From NCBI GenBank assembly GCA_001029295.1, contig LDXJ01000064.1:521840-585839 (forward strand): a stretch of DNA of 64,000 bases, read 5' to 3'. A program made the translations under genes and the position numbers. The stretch is from Peptococcaceae bacterium CEB3. Its GTDB lineage: Bacteria > Bacillota > Desulfitobacteriia > Desulfitobacteriales > Desulfitobacteriaceae. Below the pieces are notes generated by a model. It was given only the letters and a program-made list of their open reading frames with translations. It did not search any database and was not told the DNA's origin. This document shows, in pieces, positions 27,817 through 36,135 of the stretch. Positions within the stretch are counted from its first letter, which is position 1. Each line of letters opens with the position of its first letter.

Positions 27817-29172
27817 ATGAGTAACATCTCCCTGGTCACGAAGAGCACCCCCGGAACCCAGGGAAGCGGTTGGGGACTCTTCAAGAAAGAAGACTATTGG
27901 GCTGTTTGGATCGGTTTGGGGACCGTTGTCCTGTCCATTATTCTTTGGGCCGCCGGCAGCAAAGTCATGCCGGCTCTCGCCATCAGCTTCCCGGCCTGGG
28001 ACAAATTCAGCAAGGTCTCTATCTATTTTCAGGCGCACTGGGGCGGAATCGCAGCGCTCTGGTTCTGCTTCTTGGCCGTATTTTCCATGGCTGTAAAAGT
28101 ACTGGGCCATGATCTGAAAACTTTTATTCCCGGATTCACGATCTTGTTCATTCTTGGCGTCATTGTCTCGATATTGGGTGCTTCGTCCTTGGCCAAGAAA
28201 TGGAGTCTGGAGCCGCCACTGATGGCCCTCTTGGTCGGATTAATTCTCGGCAATGTGGTCCCTTTGCCCAAATGGCTGGATTCCGCTTTCCGCACAGAAT
28301 TCTACGTCAAGACGGGGATCGTCTTGATGGGAGCCACCCTTCCATTCACTCTCATTTTACAGTCAGGCCCTATGGCTTTTCTGCAGGCAACTGTTGTGGC
28401 TGTTTCGACATTTCTCACCATTTACTGGGTAGGAACAAGACTTTTCCATTTAGACAAGCGCTTTTCCACAGCGCTCGCAGCAGGCGGCTCAATTTGCGGA
28501 GTCTCCGCCGCCATTGCCATTGGAGGCTCGGTCAAGGCCGAAAAAAATCACGTTTCCGTAGCCATTTCTTTGGTTGTGGTTTGGGCCATTATCATGGTTT
28601 TTGCCCTGCCCATCGTGATTAAAGCCTTGGGCATCTCTCCCGGGCCCGGTGGGGCTTGGATCGGAACTTCCGAATTCGCTGACGCGGCTGGGATAGCGGC
28701 GGCGGCTTCCATCAGTGAGCAAGCGATCAAGACCTTCACCCTTATGAAAGTCGTCGGCAGGGATATGTTTGTCGGTATTTGGTGTTTCATCATGGCCCTG
28801 ATCGCCGTGACCAAGTGGGAACGCCGTGAGGATGGCCGGAAGCCCAGTGGCAAGGAGATCTGGTTCCGTTTCCCCAAATTTGTCCTTGGTTTTTTCGCTG
28901 CCTCGATCATTGTTACCTTGCTCATGGCTTTGGTCGACGCCCCTACCGCCAAAACGGTATCCGCCAATATTGTCGGCCCGATCTCTATGATTCGGCTCTG
29001 GGCCTTCATCTTTACCTTTCTCTGCATCGGCTTGACCACGCGTTTCAAAGAACTTGCCTCGGTGGGTTGGCGGCCTTTTGCGGCTTTTACCGCGGGGGTC
29101 ATCGTAAACGTTCCACTTGGCTACATTTTGTCTGTCCTCGTCCTCGGGGGGTACTGGACAATGGTAAAATGA
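27817..29172 (+). CDS. YeiH/PSE-family putative sulfate exporter
   Basis: Polytopic membrane protein of UPF0324 (YeiH), often annotated as putative sulfate exporter. About ten to twelve hydrophobic segments; family motifs include VGLILGNVVPLPKWL near residue 145, GIVLMGATLPF near 167, and GGSICGVSAAIAIGGSVKAEK near 225. ATG follows AAGGAGG with good spacing. The family's substrate is debated. Length 451 exceeds the usual 330-400 because of an added N-terminal segment with extra hydrophobic helices. A strong GC hairpin follows at 29251. Confidence 0.85.
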   Translation: MSNISLVTKSTPGTQGSGWGLFKKEDYWAVWIGLGTVVLSIILWAAGSKVMPALAISFPAWDKFSKVSIYFQAHWGGIAALWFCFLAVFSMAVKVLGHDLKTFIPGFTILFILGVIVSILGASSLAKKWSLEPPLMALLVGLILGNVVPLPKWLDSAFRTEFYVKTGIVLMGATLPFTLILQSGPMAFLQATVVAVSTFLTIYWVGTRLFHLDKRFSTALAAGGSICGVSAAIAIGGSVKAEKNHVSVAISLVVVWAIIMVFALPIVIKALGISPGPGGAWIGTSEFADAAGIAAAASISEQAIKTFTLMKVVGRDMFVGIWCFIMALIAVTKWERREDGRKPSGKEIWFRFPKFVLGFFAASIIVTLLMALVDAPTAKTVSANIVGPISMIRLWAFIFTFLCIGLTTRFKELASVGWRPFAAFTAGVIVNVPLGYILSVLVLGGYWTMVK

Positions 29173-29250
29173 GAATCTCTGTGATTGCTAGACATATCAC
29201 TACTTGGTAACGGCGGTGTGTGCAGCCGTTGCGAAAATAACGCGACGGAC

Positions 29251-29277
29251 CGGGGTCCCCCTCGCCGGGGGACCCCG
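29251..29277 (+). terminator. GC-rich hairpin after the exporter gene
   Basis: CGGGGTCCCC (29251-29260) pairs with GGGGACCCCG (29268-29277). There is no T-run after it, so it may be a pause or processing site instead of a full terminator. Confidence 0.5.
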
Positions 29278-29317
29278 CCTTGCCGGAAAACAGGACGGGA
29301 AAGCTGAGGTGAATTTC

Positions 29318-29683
29318 ATGCGCCCCGAAAACGAAACCTGCATCCAAAAAGTCCAACTCGATTTTCCTTTCTTTTCTGATTGCGGTTGGGACCAAGGAAC
29401 CACTCCTTGGCAAAGGTTGACCAAGGCCCGGGAGATCACTCCCGACACGCTGCGGCAAGGGCAGAAGTTTATTATGTGGCGTCTGGAAAGAATCGCCTTA
29501 ATGATGGAGACATTAATGGACATCCATGAGGATTGGCGGTTGATCGGCCAGAAAGACCGGATTCTAATGGAAACTGATAGCCTGGACTTTAATCGAGTTC
29601 TTCAGGCCCTCAGGCAAAACGGATTTTCCGATCGGGAATTTGTTCTTACCGTAGAGTACATACGCAAATGGGGTATGCTCTGA
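29318..29683 (+). CDS. Hypothetical protein, 121 aa
   Basis: Unrecognised. The frame is open upstream to 29204 but that part covers the GC hairpin; the ATG at 29318 follows GAGGTGAATTTC and begins MRPENETCIQKVQLDFPFF. The sequence is soluble, with a helix-rich middle (RLERIALMMETLMDIHEDWRL) and a C-terminal FSDREFVLTVEYIRKWGML that could be a winged or helical domain. It may be co-transcribed with the CPBP protease gene 180 bases downstream. Confidence 0.6.
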   Translation: MRPENETCIQKVQLDFPFFSDCGWDQGTTPWQRLTKAREITPDTLRQGQKFIMWRLERIALMMETLMDIHEDWRLIGQKDRILMETDSLDFNRVLQALRQNGFSDREFVLTVEYIRKWGML

Positions 29684-29863
29684 GCAGCGGAGTAAACCGG
29701 CGCATGCCCCTGCGCGGAACGAACCGACCTGAGACCGCAAGGAACGATTGCCGCGGTCGTGACTATTGCTTTTCTCTTACCTTAAAGGCTCAGGTTCAAA
29801 GCGCGTGAAGATCGAGGTGACTAAACGGACAAATCCGCAGTTTGAAAAAGAGGTGGTGTTGGG

Positions 29864-30565
29864 ATGAACAGACTGATCAAATTGTTCAGAACGGACCGAT
29901 CTTATCGAGAAGAGGTTTCCAAGTATGGTATCAGCGACGGACTTCTCGCCTTGGGAGTTTTCGCCGCTCTCATGGTTCTTTATTATTTTGCGGGAGTGTA
30001 TCAGGCAACCAAAAAAATCTACCTCGGCGTTCCAGTGAACCTGCTTTTTATCGCCCTGTGCGTCTTCCTGGCGGTCATTAGGAAAGACGGTATAAGAAGT
30101 CTGGGGTTCAAAAGAAAGCAGGCCGCTAAGTCGGTGCTAACAGGACTGGCCTTGGGAATTTTAATCGTTTTGGTTGACGCGGTCGTCAGTTTAGCCCACG
30201 GAAGCAGGCTTGCGCCTTTTGGAACGATCGTATGGAGATTCTTCTACTACCTGATGATCATCGCCTTAATGGAGGAAGTCGTTTTCCGGGGATATATTCA
30301 GTCCAGACTTTTCGGACTTGTTCGTAACAACGTGGCCGCGACTATTCTGGCGGCCATTATGTTTGTGTTGATGCATATCCCGTATCAAATGGGTGCGGCC
30401 GGGGTAAATTGGCTCACATTTTGCCAAAATAACGGAATTTGGTTCGTGTTCCTGTTTATGTGGCATATGGTCTTCACCTATTTGTTCAGAAAGTATAACT
30501 CAGTTTTTGCGCCGACGTTAATGCACGCCTTGATGGACTGGGGCAATATTTTATTTATCGGATAG
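29864..30565 (+). CDS. CPBP intramembrane glutamic protease
   Basis: CAAX-processing/bacteriocin-processing (Abi) family membrane protease. Seen: several membrane segments and the three family motifs, MEEVVFRGYIQ near residue 135 (paired glutamates plus Arg), FVLMHIPYQMG near 168 (His) and LMHALMDWGN near the end (His, Asn). ATG follows GAGGTGGTG. Length 233 is usual. Substrates of this family in Firmicutes include prenylated or peptide targets; none is encoded nearby. Confidence 0.88.
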   Translation: MNRLIKLFRTDRSYREEVSKYGISDGLLALGVFAALMVLYYFAGVYQATKKIYLGVPVNLLFIALCVFLAVIRKDGIRSLGFKRKQAAKSVLTGLALGILIVLVDAVVSLAHGSRLAPFGTIVWRFFYYLMIIALMEEVVFRGYIQSRLFGLVRNNVAATILAAIMFVLMHIPYQMGAAGVNWLTFCQNNGIWFVFLFMWHMVFTYLFRKYNSVFAPTLMHALMDWGNILFIG

Positions 30566-30568
30566 AAG

Positions 30569-30610
30569 CGGTTGCAAGGTTCAATGGGTGCGGTTACAAG
30601 CTTCATGGGG
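30569..30610 (+). repeat. Two-copy 21-base tandem repeat
   Basis: GCGGTTGCAAGGTTCAATGG (from 30569) and GCGGTTACAAGCTTCATGGG (from 30590) are diverged copies with a 21-base period just after the protease stop. Confidence 0.65.
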
Positions 30611-30699
30611 TACCGTCAATAGCCAAGGTGATTTGGTCTTGTTTCACAGACCTTTTTTTGTTCGGCAGTAGTCAAGAGGGAAGCGCTCGGCGCTCTTAT

Positions 30700-30724
30700 C
30701 CCCGGAATTAAGTTCCGGGGTTTT
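30700..30724 (+). terminator. Intrinsic terminator before the catabolic cluster
   Basis: CCCCGGAA (30700-30707) pairs with TTCCGGGG (30713-30720), followed by TTTTCC. A TATAAT at 30755-30760 downstream likely belongs to the promoter of the next gene, though its -35 box is poor. Confidence 0.85.
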
Positions 30725-30835
30725 CCTGTGTATGCTGTGTGCATGCCATCATGCTATAATGAACTTATAAAAAGCCATAATGAAAGTAAATGAACTGAAA
30801 CAAAAGAAAGCAAAATGGAGAAAGGATGAGCACAA

Positions 30836-31909
30836 ATGCCTCAGCTATGGGGACGATCCCTGACGAAAGAGGAGTTGCGCCGTTACTGCGGCAGGATGGA
30901 ACAACTGGCAGGCGTACGAAAACTGACGTATACCGAAGGCAAAGCGGCAGGGCTGGAAGGTGTTGAAGTGCGGACGGGGGGTGGTTTGCGCTTTGTGGTC
31001 CTGCCCGGTCGGGGTTTGGACATCGGCTCGGCGGAATTCAAGGGGGTGCCGCTCAGCTTCATGACTCCGCTGGGGGAAGCGGGCGCCCAATATTTCGGAG
31101 CGGATGAAGAGGGCTTCGCGCGTAATTTTGGGGGAGGATTGCTGGTTACCTGTGGCTTAACACAGGTGGGTTCCCCAAATGAAGATGAAGGCAGGAAGCT
31201 GGGGCAGCATGGCGTAATCTCCAACACACCGGCGGAAAGAGTGTCCAGCGGAGCGCACTGGGAGGGGGAGGATTATATTCTGAGTGTCGGGGGCGAGGTA
31301 AGGGAAACATCCCTGTTCGAACCAAACCTCTTGCTCCGGCGCAGGATCTGGACGCGCTTAGGCGAAAATCGCCTATTCCTCGAAGATCAGGTCATCAATG
31401 AAAGTTTCTACCGGGTACCGCTGATGCTCTTGTACCATATCAATATCGGTTTTCCCATCTTGGACAAAGATTCTGTGTTGCTCGCGCCCAGCCGGGCCGT
31501 TGAACCCAGGGACGAGGCGGCCGCCCGGCTGCTGGAAAACCACAGAATTTATCGGCAACCCACGCCGCATTTTCCTGATACGGTCTATTATCACGATCTG
31601 CGGGCCGACCCAGACGGTTGGGTTCGGGCGGCACTGGTCAATGAACGCTTAAGCATGGGTCTCTATGTTCGCTATGAACAGCATAACCTGCCTTATTTCG
31701 TACAATGGAAGTATACCAACCTCGGTAATTACGTGGCTGCTTTGGAACCGGCCAATTGCCATGTGGAAGGCAGAGCTCGGGAGAGAGAACGAGGTACGTT
31801 GAGCTTCCTCGATCCTTGGGAGGAGAGAAAATTCCGTCTGGAAATAGGGGTGCTGGATTCAGAGCAGGCAATTCGGGCTTTTTTCCAGGGGAGTTCTTTT
31901 TCGCTATAG
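30836..31909 (+). CDS. Aldose-1-epimerase-like protein (DUF4432)
   Basis: Galactose-mutarotase-fold protein of the DUF4432 family, thought to interconvert sugar anomers. Seen: GLRFVVLPGRGLDIGSAEFKGVPLSF near residue 52, GGLLVTCGLTQVG near 98, the long beta-sandwich, LLYHINIGFPILDKDS near 200 and ALEPANCHVEGRARERERG near 303, where the catalytic acid of the fold is expected. Length 357. First gene of the sugar cluster; the DeoR regulator gene follows with its own promoter. Substrate sugar unknown. Confidence 0.85.
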   Translation: MPQLWGRSLTKEELRRYCGRMEQLAGVRKLTYTEGKAAGLEGVEVRTGGGLRFVVLPGRGLDIGSAEFKGVPLSFMTPLGEAGAQYFGADEEGFARNFGGGLLVTCGLTQVGSPNEDEGRKLGQHGVISNTPAERVSSGAHWEGEDYILSVGGEVRETSLFEPNLLLRRRIWTRLGENRLFLEDQVINESFYRVPLMLLYHINIGFPILDKDSVLLAPSRAVEPRDEAAARLLENHRIYRQPTPHFPDTVYYHDLRADPDGWVRAALVNERLSMGLYVRYEQHNLPYFVQWKYTNLGNYVAALEPANCHVEGRARERERGTLSFLDPWEERKFRLEIGVLDSEQAIRAFFQGSSFSL

Positions 31910-31980
31910 GGCCCGGGCGCAGGAAACTTTGCGTCCAATCGCCGACTTATTCGTATTTAAATATTTTTCTAAAAAAACTA

Positions 31981-32009
31981 TTGACACAGAAACGTAAAAG
32001 ACATAGAAT
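31981..32009 (+). promoter_or_regulatory. Promoter of the DeoR/sugar-kinase operon
   Basis: Perfect TTGACA (31981-31986), 17-base spacer, TAGAAT (32004-32009). It is followed by the repeated CGAAA-type motifs at 32011-32062. Confidence 0.8.
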
Positions 32010-32010
32010 A

Positions 32011-32062
32011 AACGAAACCAACCGAAACACCATTTACCGCAGATACGAACATAAACGAAATA
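32011..32062 (+). promoter_or_regulatory. Candidate DeoR operator repeats
   Basis: AACGAAAC, ACCGAAAC, TACGAAC and AACGAAAT lie one after another just downstream of the -10 box. DeoR-family repressors often bind tandem short repeats around their promoters, so this is a likely autoregulation site for the regulator at 32119. Confidence 0.5.
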
Positions 32063-32118
32063 CGCGCGTAGGCCCCAATGTGCGTATTCTCAATGGTAAA
32101 GGAGAAAGCAGGATATCG

Positions 32119-32892
32119 ATGTTATTCGCAAACGAACGGAAACAAAAGATCGTGGAGATCCTCGAACAGACTCCCTCCGTGAAAGTGGCGGAGTTGAGCA
32201 ATCTTTTTCAGGTGTCTGAAGTCACGATTCGCCGGGATCTCCAAGAGTTGGACGAAGCGGGTGTGGTGAAGCGCATTCACGGAGGGGCCGTCAACTTGAG
32301 TTTGGCTTCGTTTGAACCCACTTTGACGGAAAAAGAAGAAGAATACATCGACGAGAAAAAGGCGATAGCCTCTGCCGCCTTGAAGTTGGTTGAGGAAGGG
32401 GACACAATTCTCCTGGACGCGGGTTCGACGACTTTTCAATTGGCCTGTCATTTGTCGACAAGCCTTTTCAAACAGCTTACGGTGGTGACCAACGCACTCA
32501 ACATCGCCTGGGAGCTGGCCCGAATCGAGCATATAGATTTAATTCTTACCGGAGGTCAGGTTCGACACAATACATTGTCGTCCGTGGGCCCCATCGTAGG
32601 AAATACTTTACAGAGCCTGAATGTGGACAAGGTCTTCCTCGCCACCAACGGCCTGGATTGGGAAAAGGGTTTAACGACTCCGAACCTCTATGAGGCTCAG
32701 GCTAAGAAAGAAATGTTAAAAAGGGGGCGAAAAAGGATTGTCTTAGCCGATCACTCCAAGTTCGGACGGGCGTCTTTGGGCTGGATTTGCTCTCTGACCG
32801 ATATCGATTGTGTCGTTACCGACACTGCTACAACTCCCCAACAAGTAACACGCCTAAGGGATCTGGGGGTTGAGGTTATCGTCGCGGATTAG
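32119..32892 (+). CDS. DeoR-family regulator of the sugar cluster
   Basis: Repressor expected to respond to a sugar phosphate made by the cluster's kinases. Seen: helix-turn-helix KVAELSNLFQVSEVTIRRDLQELDEAGVVKRIHGGA, then the effector domain with DTILLDAGSTTFQLACHL and TGGQVRHNTLSSVGP, and DHSKFGRASLG near the end. The frame extends far upstream into the previous gene, but the ATG at 32119 with GGAGAAAG in front gives a standard 257-residue protein. Next gene starts 50 bases downstream. Operator-like repeats lie before it. Confidence 0.94.
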   Translation: MLFANERKQKIVEILEQTPSVKVAELSNLFQVSEVTIRRDLQELDEAGVVKRIHGGAVNLSLASFEPTLTEKEEEYIDEKKAIASAALKLVEEGDTILLDAGSTTFQLACHLSTSLFKQLTVVTNALNIAWELARIEHIDLILTGGQVRHNTLSSVGPIVGNTLQSLNVDKVFLATNGLDWEKGLTTPNLYEAQAKKEMLKRGRKRIVLADHSKFGRASLGWICSLTDIDCVVTDTATTPQQVTRLRDLGVEVIVAD

Positions 32893-32936
32893 TTTTGAGC
32901 AGATTTTAGTTTCGAGCAGATTAGTTTTGAGGAGGA
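32889..32936 (+). repeat. Three-copy 16-base repeat that supplies a ribosome site
   Basis: TTAGTTTTGAGCAGA (32889), TTAGTTTCGAGCAGA (32906) and TTAGTTTTGAGGAGGA (32921). The third copy has become the GAGGAGG ribosome site of the kinase gene. Confidence 0.7.
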
Positions 32937-32941
32937 TTATC

Positions 32942-33883
32942 TTGGCAGCACCTACTGAACCTTTTGTCACAGTAACGCTAAATCCTGCTCTGGACAAAAC
33001 TGTCCTTATTGAGAATTTCACCGTGGCCAGGACGAACCGTTCCCGCCTTCTTTCCAGTGAGCCGGGAGGAAAAGGGATCAACGTGGCCAAGATGCTGCAT
33101 TCCCTGGCTTCTTCCGTCCTGGCCACCGGCTTTATCGCAGGCGCAAATGGCAAACGGATTATCGCTGCTTTGGAGCAGAGGGGGGTGAGAACCGACTTTG
33201 TGGAGGTACCGGGCGAGACTCGAGTTAATCTCAAAATCGTGGACCCGGCTACGGGACATGAGACCGAGATCAATGAACCGGGTTTCACGGTCGCTCTGAG
33301 TCACATGCAAGCTATTGAGCAAAAACTGCGTCAACTGCTCCCGCGTGCCGAATTACTGGTTCTTTCCGGGAGTTTACCCCCGGGAGTAGGGCCAGACTTT
33401 TACGCAAACCTCATCCATTTAGCCCACGGCTTCGGCGTAAAGACCATTTTGGACACCGAGGGACAGGCGCTTAGGCTTGGCTTAGCGGCTCATCCCCTTT
33501 TGGTCAAACCGAATAAATACGAGGCGGAAATGCTCTTGGGCGAACCGATCGCAACTCCGGAAGCGGGGATGGGAGCGGCAATAAAGATTCTGGCCCTGGG
33601 AGCAGAGAACGCGGTGGTTTCTTTAGGGTCGCAGGGGGCGGTGGCAGCCAACGCCAAGGGCAGTGTCTATGCCTCTCCTCCCCAAATTGTAGTTCATAAC
33701 AGCGTGGGGGCGGGAGATGCCATGGTGGGAATCTTGGCTAAGGCCATCGGTGAAGGCAAAGATGTGCTTGAGGTGCTTCCGCAGGCTGTGGCCGCTGTCG
33801 CCGCCTTCCTGACAGCCCGCCGGGGCGAGGAGCGAGAAGAGCAGGAGCCAGTCAGAGAGATTCACCCTATATTAGGGGTATGA
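32942..33883 (+). CDS. 1-phosphofructokinase / tagatose-6-phosphate kinase-type PfkB kinase
   Basis: Ribokinase-fold kinase of the FruK/LacC branch, phosphorylating a ketose phosphate to a bisphosphate. Seen: VTLNPALDKTVLIENF, GGKGINVAKMLHSL near residue 40, TEINEPG near 105, LSGSLPPGVGPDFY near 140, and the catalytic NSVGAGDAMVGILAK near 255. The TTG at 32942 is 6 bases after GAGGAGG. Length 313. Its product would be a substrate for the class II aldolase at 36136. Which ketose is used cannot be told from sequence. Confidence 0.88.
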   Translation: MAAPTEPFVTVTLNPALDKTVLIENFTVARTNRSRLLSSEPGGKGINVAKMLHSLASSVLATGFIAGANGKRIIAALEQRGVRTDFVEVPGETRVNLKIVDPATGHETEINEPGFTVALSHMQAIEQKLRQLLPRAELLVLSGSLPPGVGPDFYANLIHLAHGFGVKTILDTEGQALRLGLAAHPLLVKPNKYEAEMLLGEPIATPEAGMGAAIKILALGAENAVVSLGSQGAVAANAKGSVYASPPQIVVHNSVGAGDAMVGILAKAIGEGKDVLEVLPQAVAAVAAFLTARRGEEREEQEPVREIHPILGV

Positions 33884-33904
33884 CCGCATATCCGGCAGAT
33901 TAGC

Positions 33905-34040
33905 CACATGGCAGAGAGGCTAATCATGCGTCGGGAAGATCAATCATATGTCAGAGAGGCTGATCATGTAATTGGGAAGAGCAATCATGTGTCAGACAGG
34001 CTGATCATGTTACGGGAATATTGGTCGTATGTCAGAGGGA
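33905..34040 (+). repeat. Four-copy 40-41 base tandem repeat
   Basis: Units around the core TCAGAGAGGCTGATCATG begin their CAGA at about 33911, 33951, 33992 and 34032, so the period is 40-41. Copies are diverged. The first unit can fold into a hairpin, GATTAGCC (33898) with GGCTAATC (33918). It fills most of the gap before the UroD-family gene. Confidence 0.75.
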
Positions 34041-34115
34041 TTCCGCAGATCTAAGGGGCTGCCTATTAATGCGAATAACTGACCTTCTTAGCGTTGGTCG
34101 GAGGGGGATGAAAAG

Positions 34116-35153
34116 GTGAATTCATACGAGCGTGCACTACTGACTTTGAATGGGGAAATACCGGATCGGGTACCGACCTTTGAGCTGATGATCGACCCCG
34201 TCGTGCGGAGAGCATTATTGGGTGACAGCGAAGACTATGCCGACTTCTGCGAACAGGTGGGCCTGGATTTGGTGCTGACAGACACTCCATCCAAGCTTTA
34301 TGCCGAGAAAGTTGTGGATGCGGCCAGCCGCACCATCGTTAACGAATGGGGTATTGTCCGCCGTTATAACGAGCAGATTGTCTCCGTGCCGCTGGAAGGA
34401 CCGATTAAAGAAGCGGCTGATCTGAAAACATACAGGGCGCCCGACCCTTATGACGAAAGGCGTTACAGCCAGCTCAAGTCATTGCTCAAACGCTTTAAAG
34501 GTAAGAAACTGGTAGGGATGCACCTGCATGATTCTTTTAATTACCCGGCATACCTGAGAGGGATGGAACAACTCTTCATGGATCTGATCCTCGACCCGGA
34601 CCTGGTACGGGGTTTGGTACGGATCTCCGTAGAGCATAACATTGCCATTGCGGAACGAGCTATCGAATTGGGTGCAGACTTCATCATCCTGGGAGATGAT
34701 TACGGCAGCAGCACAAGCACCCTCGTCTCACCCCAACACTTCCGGGAGTTTTTCATCCCGGGGCTGCAAGAGGTGGTAAGCGCAGTCAAGGCTAAGGGCG
34801 CCTTTTGTTTGAAACATTGCTGCGGTAATATCAACGGCATCCTCGACGACATGGTCGCTACCGGCTTGGACGGCCTTCACCCCCTGGATCCCAGCGCAGG
34901 CATGGACATGGTGGCGGTTAAACAACGCTATCCCAATCTTACCGTCATGGGGGGAATTAACTGTGCCGAACCTTTGACTGATTACAGCGCAGCGGAGCTC
35001 AGAGCCATGGCGCGTGACGTCATCGAGCGCACTGCGCCCGGCGGTCACTTCATCCTGGCTTCCAGCAATTCGATTCACAGCCAAGTCAAGCTGGAAAACT
35101 TCCTGGCTATGCAGGAGACGGTTCGCGAGTTCGGTAAGTATGACAATGGATGA
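34116..35153 (+). CDS. UroD-family corrinoid-linked methyltransferase (MtaA/CmuA-like)
   Basis: TIM-barrel protein of the uroporphyrinogen-decarboxylase superfamily, branch of MtaA/MtbA methyltransferases. Seen: the zinc-ligand pattern HCC (His234, Cys236) in FCLKHCCGN and Cys283 in MGGINC, matching HxC...C that binds zinc and activates a thiol or methyl group; the haem-enzyme motifs are absent. GTG start after GGAGGGGG. Length 345. It is placed among sugar kinases, and a corrinoid protein is encoded at 42946, so methyl transfer to or from a corrinoid is likely. Methyl donor unknown. Confidence 0.82.
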   Translation: MNSYERALLTLNGEIPDRVPTFELMIDPVVRRALLGDSEDYADFCEQVGLDLVLTDTPSKLYAEKVVDAASRTIVNEWGIVRRYNEQIVSVPLEGPIKEAADLKTYRAPDPYDERRYSQLKSLLKRFKGKKLVGMHLHDSFNYPAYLRGMEQLFMDLILDPDLVRGLVRISVEHNIAIAERAIELGADFIILGDDYGSSTSTLVSPQHFREFFIPGLQEVVSAVKAKGAFCLKHCCGNINGILDDMVATGLDGLHPLDPSAGMDMVAVKQRYPNLTVMGGINCAEPLTDYSAAELRAMARDVIERTAPGGHFILASSNSIHSQVKLENFLAMQETVREFGKYDNG

Positions 35154-35170
35154 TGGAGGAGAAAACCGTT

Positions 35171-36118
35171 ATGCCACAAGTAATGTCTTTTGGTATCTTG
35201 GTTGCGGATTTGCTGGCTTTTCCAGTCGATAAATATCCGGAAAGGGGCAAGTTGGTACTGGCCGACGAGATGCACATGTCCACGGGTGGAGGCGCACTAA
35301 ACACCGCCCTGGCTCTGAAAAAGTTGGGCTTCAACTCAGCCGTAACCGGGCGGGTGGGTAGAGACGGCCCGGGCGATTATATTGTTGAGGCGTTGACGAC
35401 AGCGGGGGTTGACGTGCAGGGGATTAAGCGTGACAAGGAAGCGGCAACGTCCAGTTGTATGGTCTTTGCGCACAGAGATGGCGAACGCAGTTTTATCTAT
35501 TCTCATGGGGCCAATGCCCGCTTGATGGCAAAGGATGTAGATTTTGACGTTCTGGAGGAATGCGAGGTCTTTCACGTCGGTTACGCGCTCGTTTTGCCGA
35601 AGGTGGACGGGCAGGCGGCAGCTGAGTTGTTGCAGCAGGTGAAGAAACGCGGCTGTGTGACGGTGGTTGATACCGCGTGGGATCACGGGGGTAGGTGGAT
35701 GGAAAGCATGGCGCCTTACTTGCCGTACACAGACATATTCTTACCCAGCCTCAACGAAGCCGAGACATTGAGTAAGAGAGCGGATCCGAGGGAAATTGCG
35801 AAATATTTTCTTGGATATGGGGTTAAGACAGTAGGTATTAAACTGGGCTCGCGCGGCTCCTATGTTACGGACGGTAAGGAAGAGTTTCTTGTACCTCCCT
35901 TCAGTGCTGCTAGCGTCGACGGTACCGGTGCGGGTGATTCATATGTGGCAGGCTTTATCGCTGCTACCCTCAAAGGCTGGCCCCTGGATAAGGTGGCTAC
36001 GTTTGCCAATGCGGTCGGTGCTCTGGCCACGACAGAGTTAGGTGCGACGGCCGGAGTAAGGGATATGGGGGCGACTTTAAAATTCATGGAAACGGCTGGG
36101 ATGAGTGTGATCAAATAA
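35171..36118 (+). CDS. PfkB-family carbohydrate kinase
   Basis: Ribokinase-like kinase distinct from the one at 32942. Seen: GGGALNTALALKKLGFNSAVTGRVGRDGPGDYI near residue 42, DTAWDHGGRWMESM, LPSLNEAETL near 197, and DGTGAGDSYVAGFIAATLKG near 246 with the catalytic Asp. The frame begins at 35150 over the previous stop, but ATG 35171 has GGAGGAG 9 bases upstream. Length 315. The aldolase gene follows 17 bases later, so kinase and aldolase probably act in sequence. Confidence 0.88.
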   Translation: MPQVMSFGILVADLLAFPVDKYPERGKLVLADEMHMSTGGGALNTALALKKLGFNSAVTGRVGRDGPGDYIVEALTTAGVDVQGIKRDKEAATSSCMVFAHRDGERSFIYSHGANARLMAKDVDFDVLEECEVFHVGYALVLPKVDGQAAAELLQQVKKRGCVTVVDTAWDHGGRWMESMAPYLPYTDIFLPSLNEAETLSKRADPREIAKYFLGYGVKTVGIKLGSRGSYVTDGKEEFLVPPFSAASVDGTGAGDSYVAGFIAATLKGWPLDKVATFANAVGALATTELGATAGVRDMGATLKFMETAGMSVIK

Positions 36119-36135
36119 CGAAGGGATGATTAGTC

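Noticed and set aside
31756..32118. N-terminal extension of the DeoR protein
   Set aside because: It reads through the previous gene and the promoter; the ATG at 32119 with a ribosome site matches family length.
33905..34040. Regularly spaced repeats resembling a small CRISPR array
   Set aside because: Units are contiguous and diverged, with no unique spacers and no cas genes nearby.
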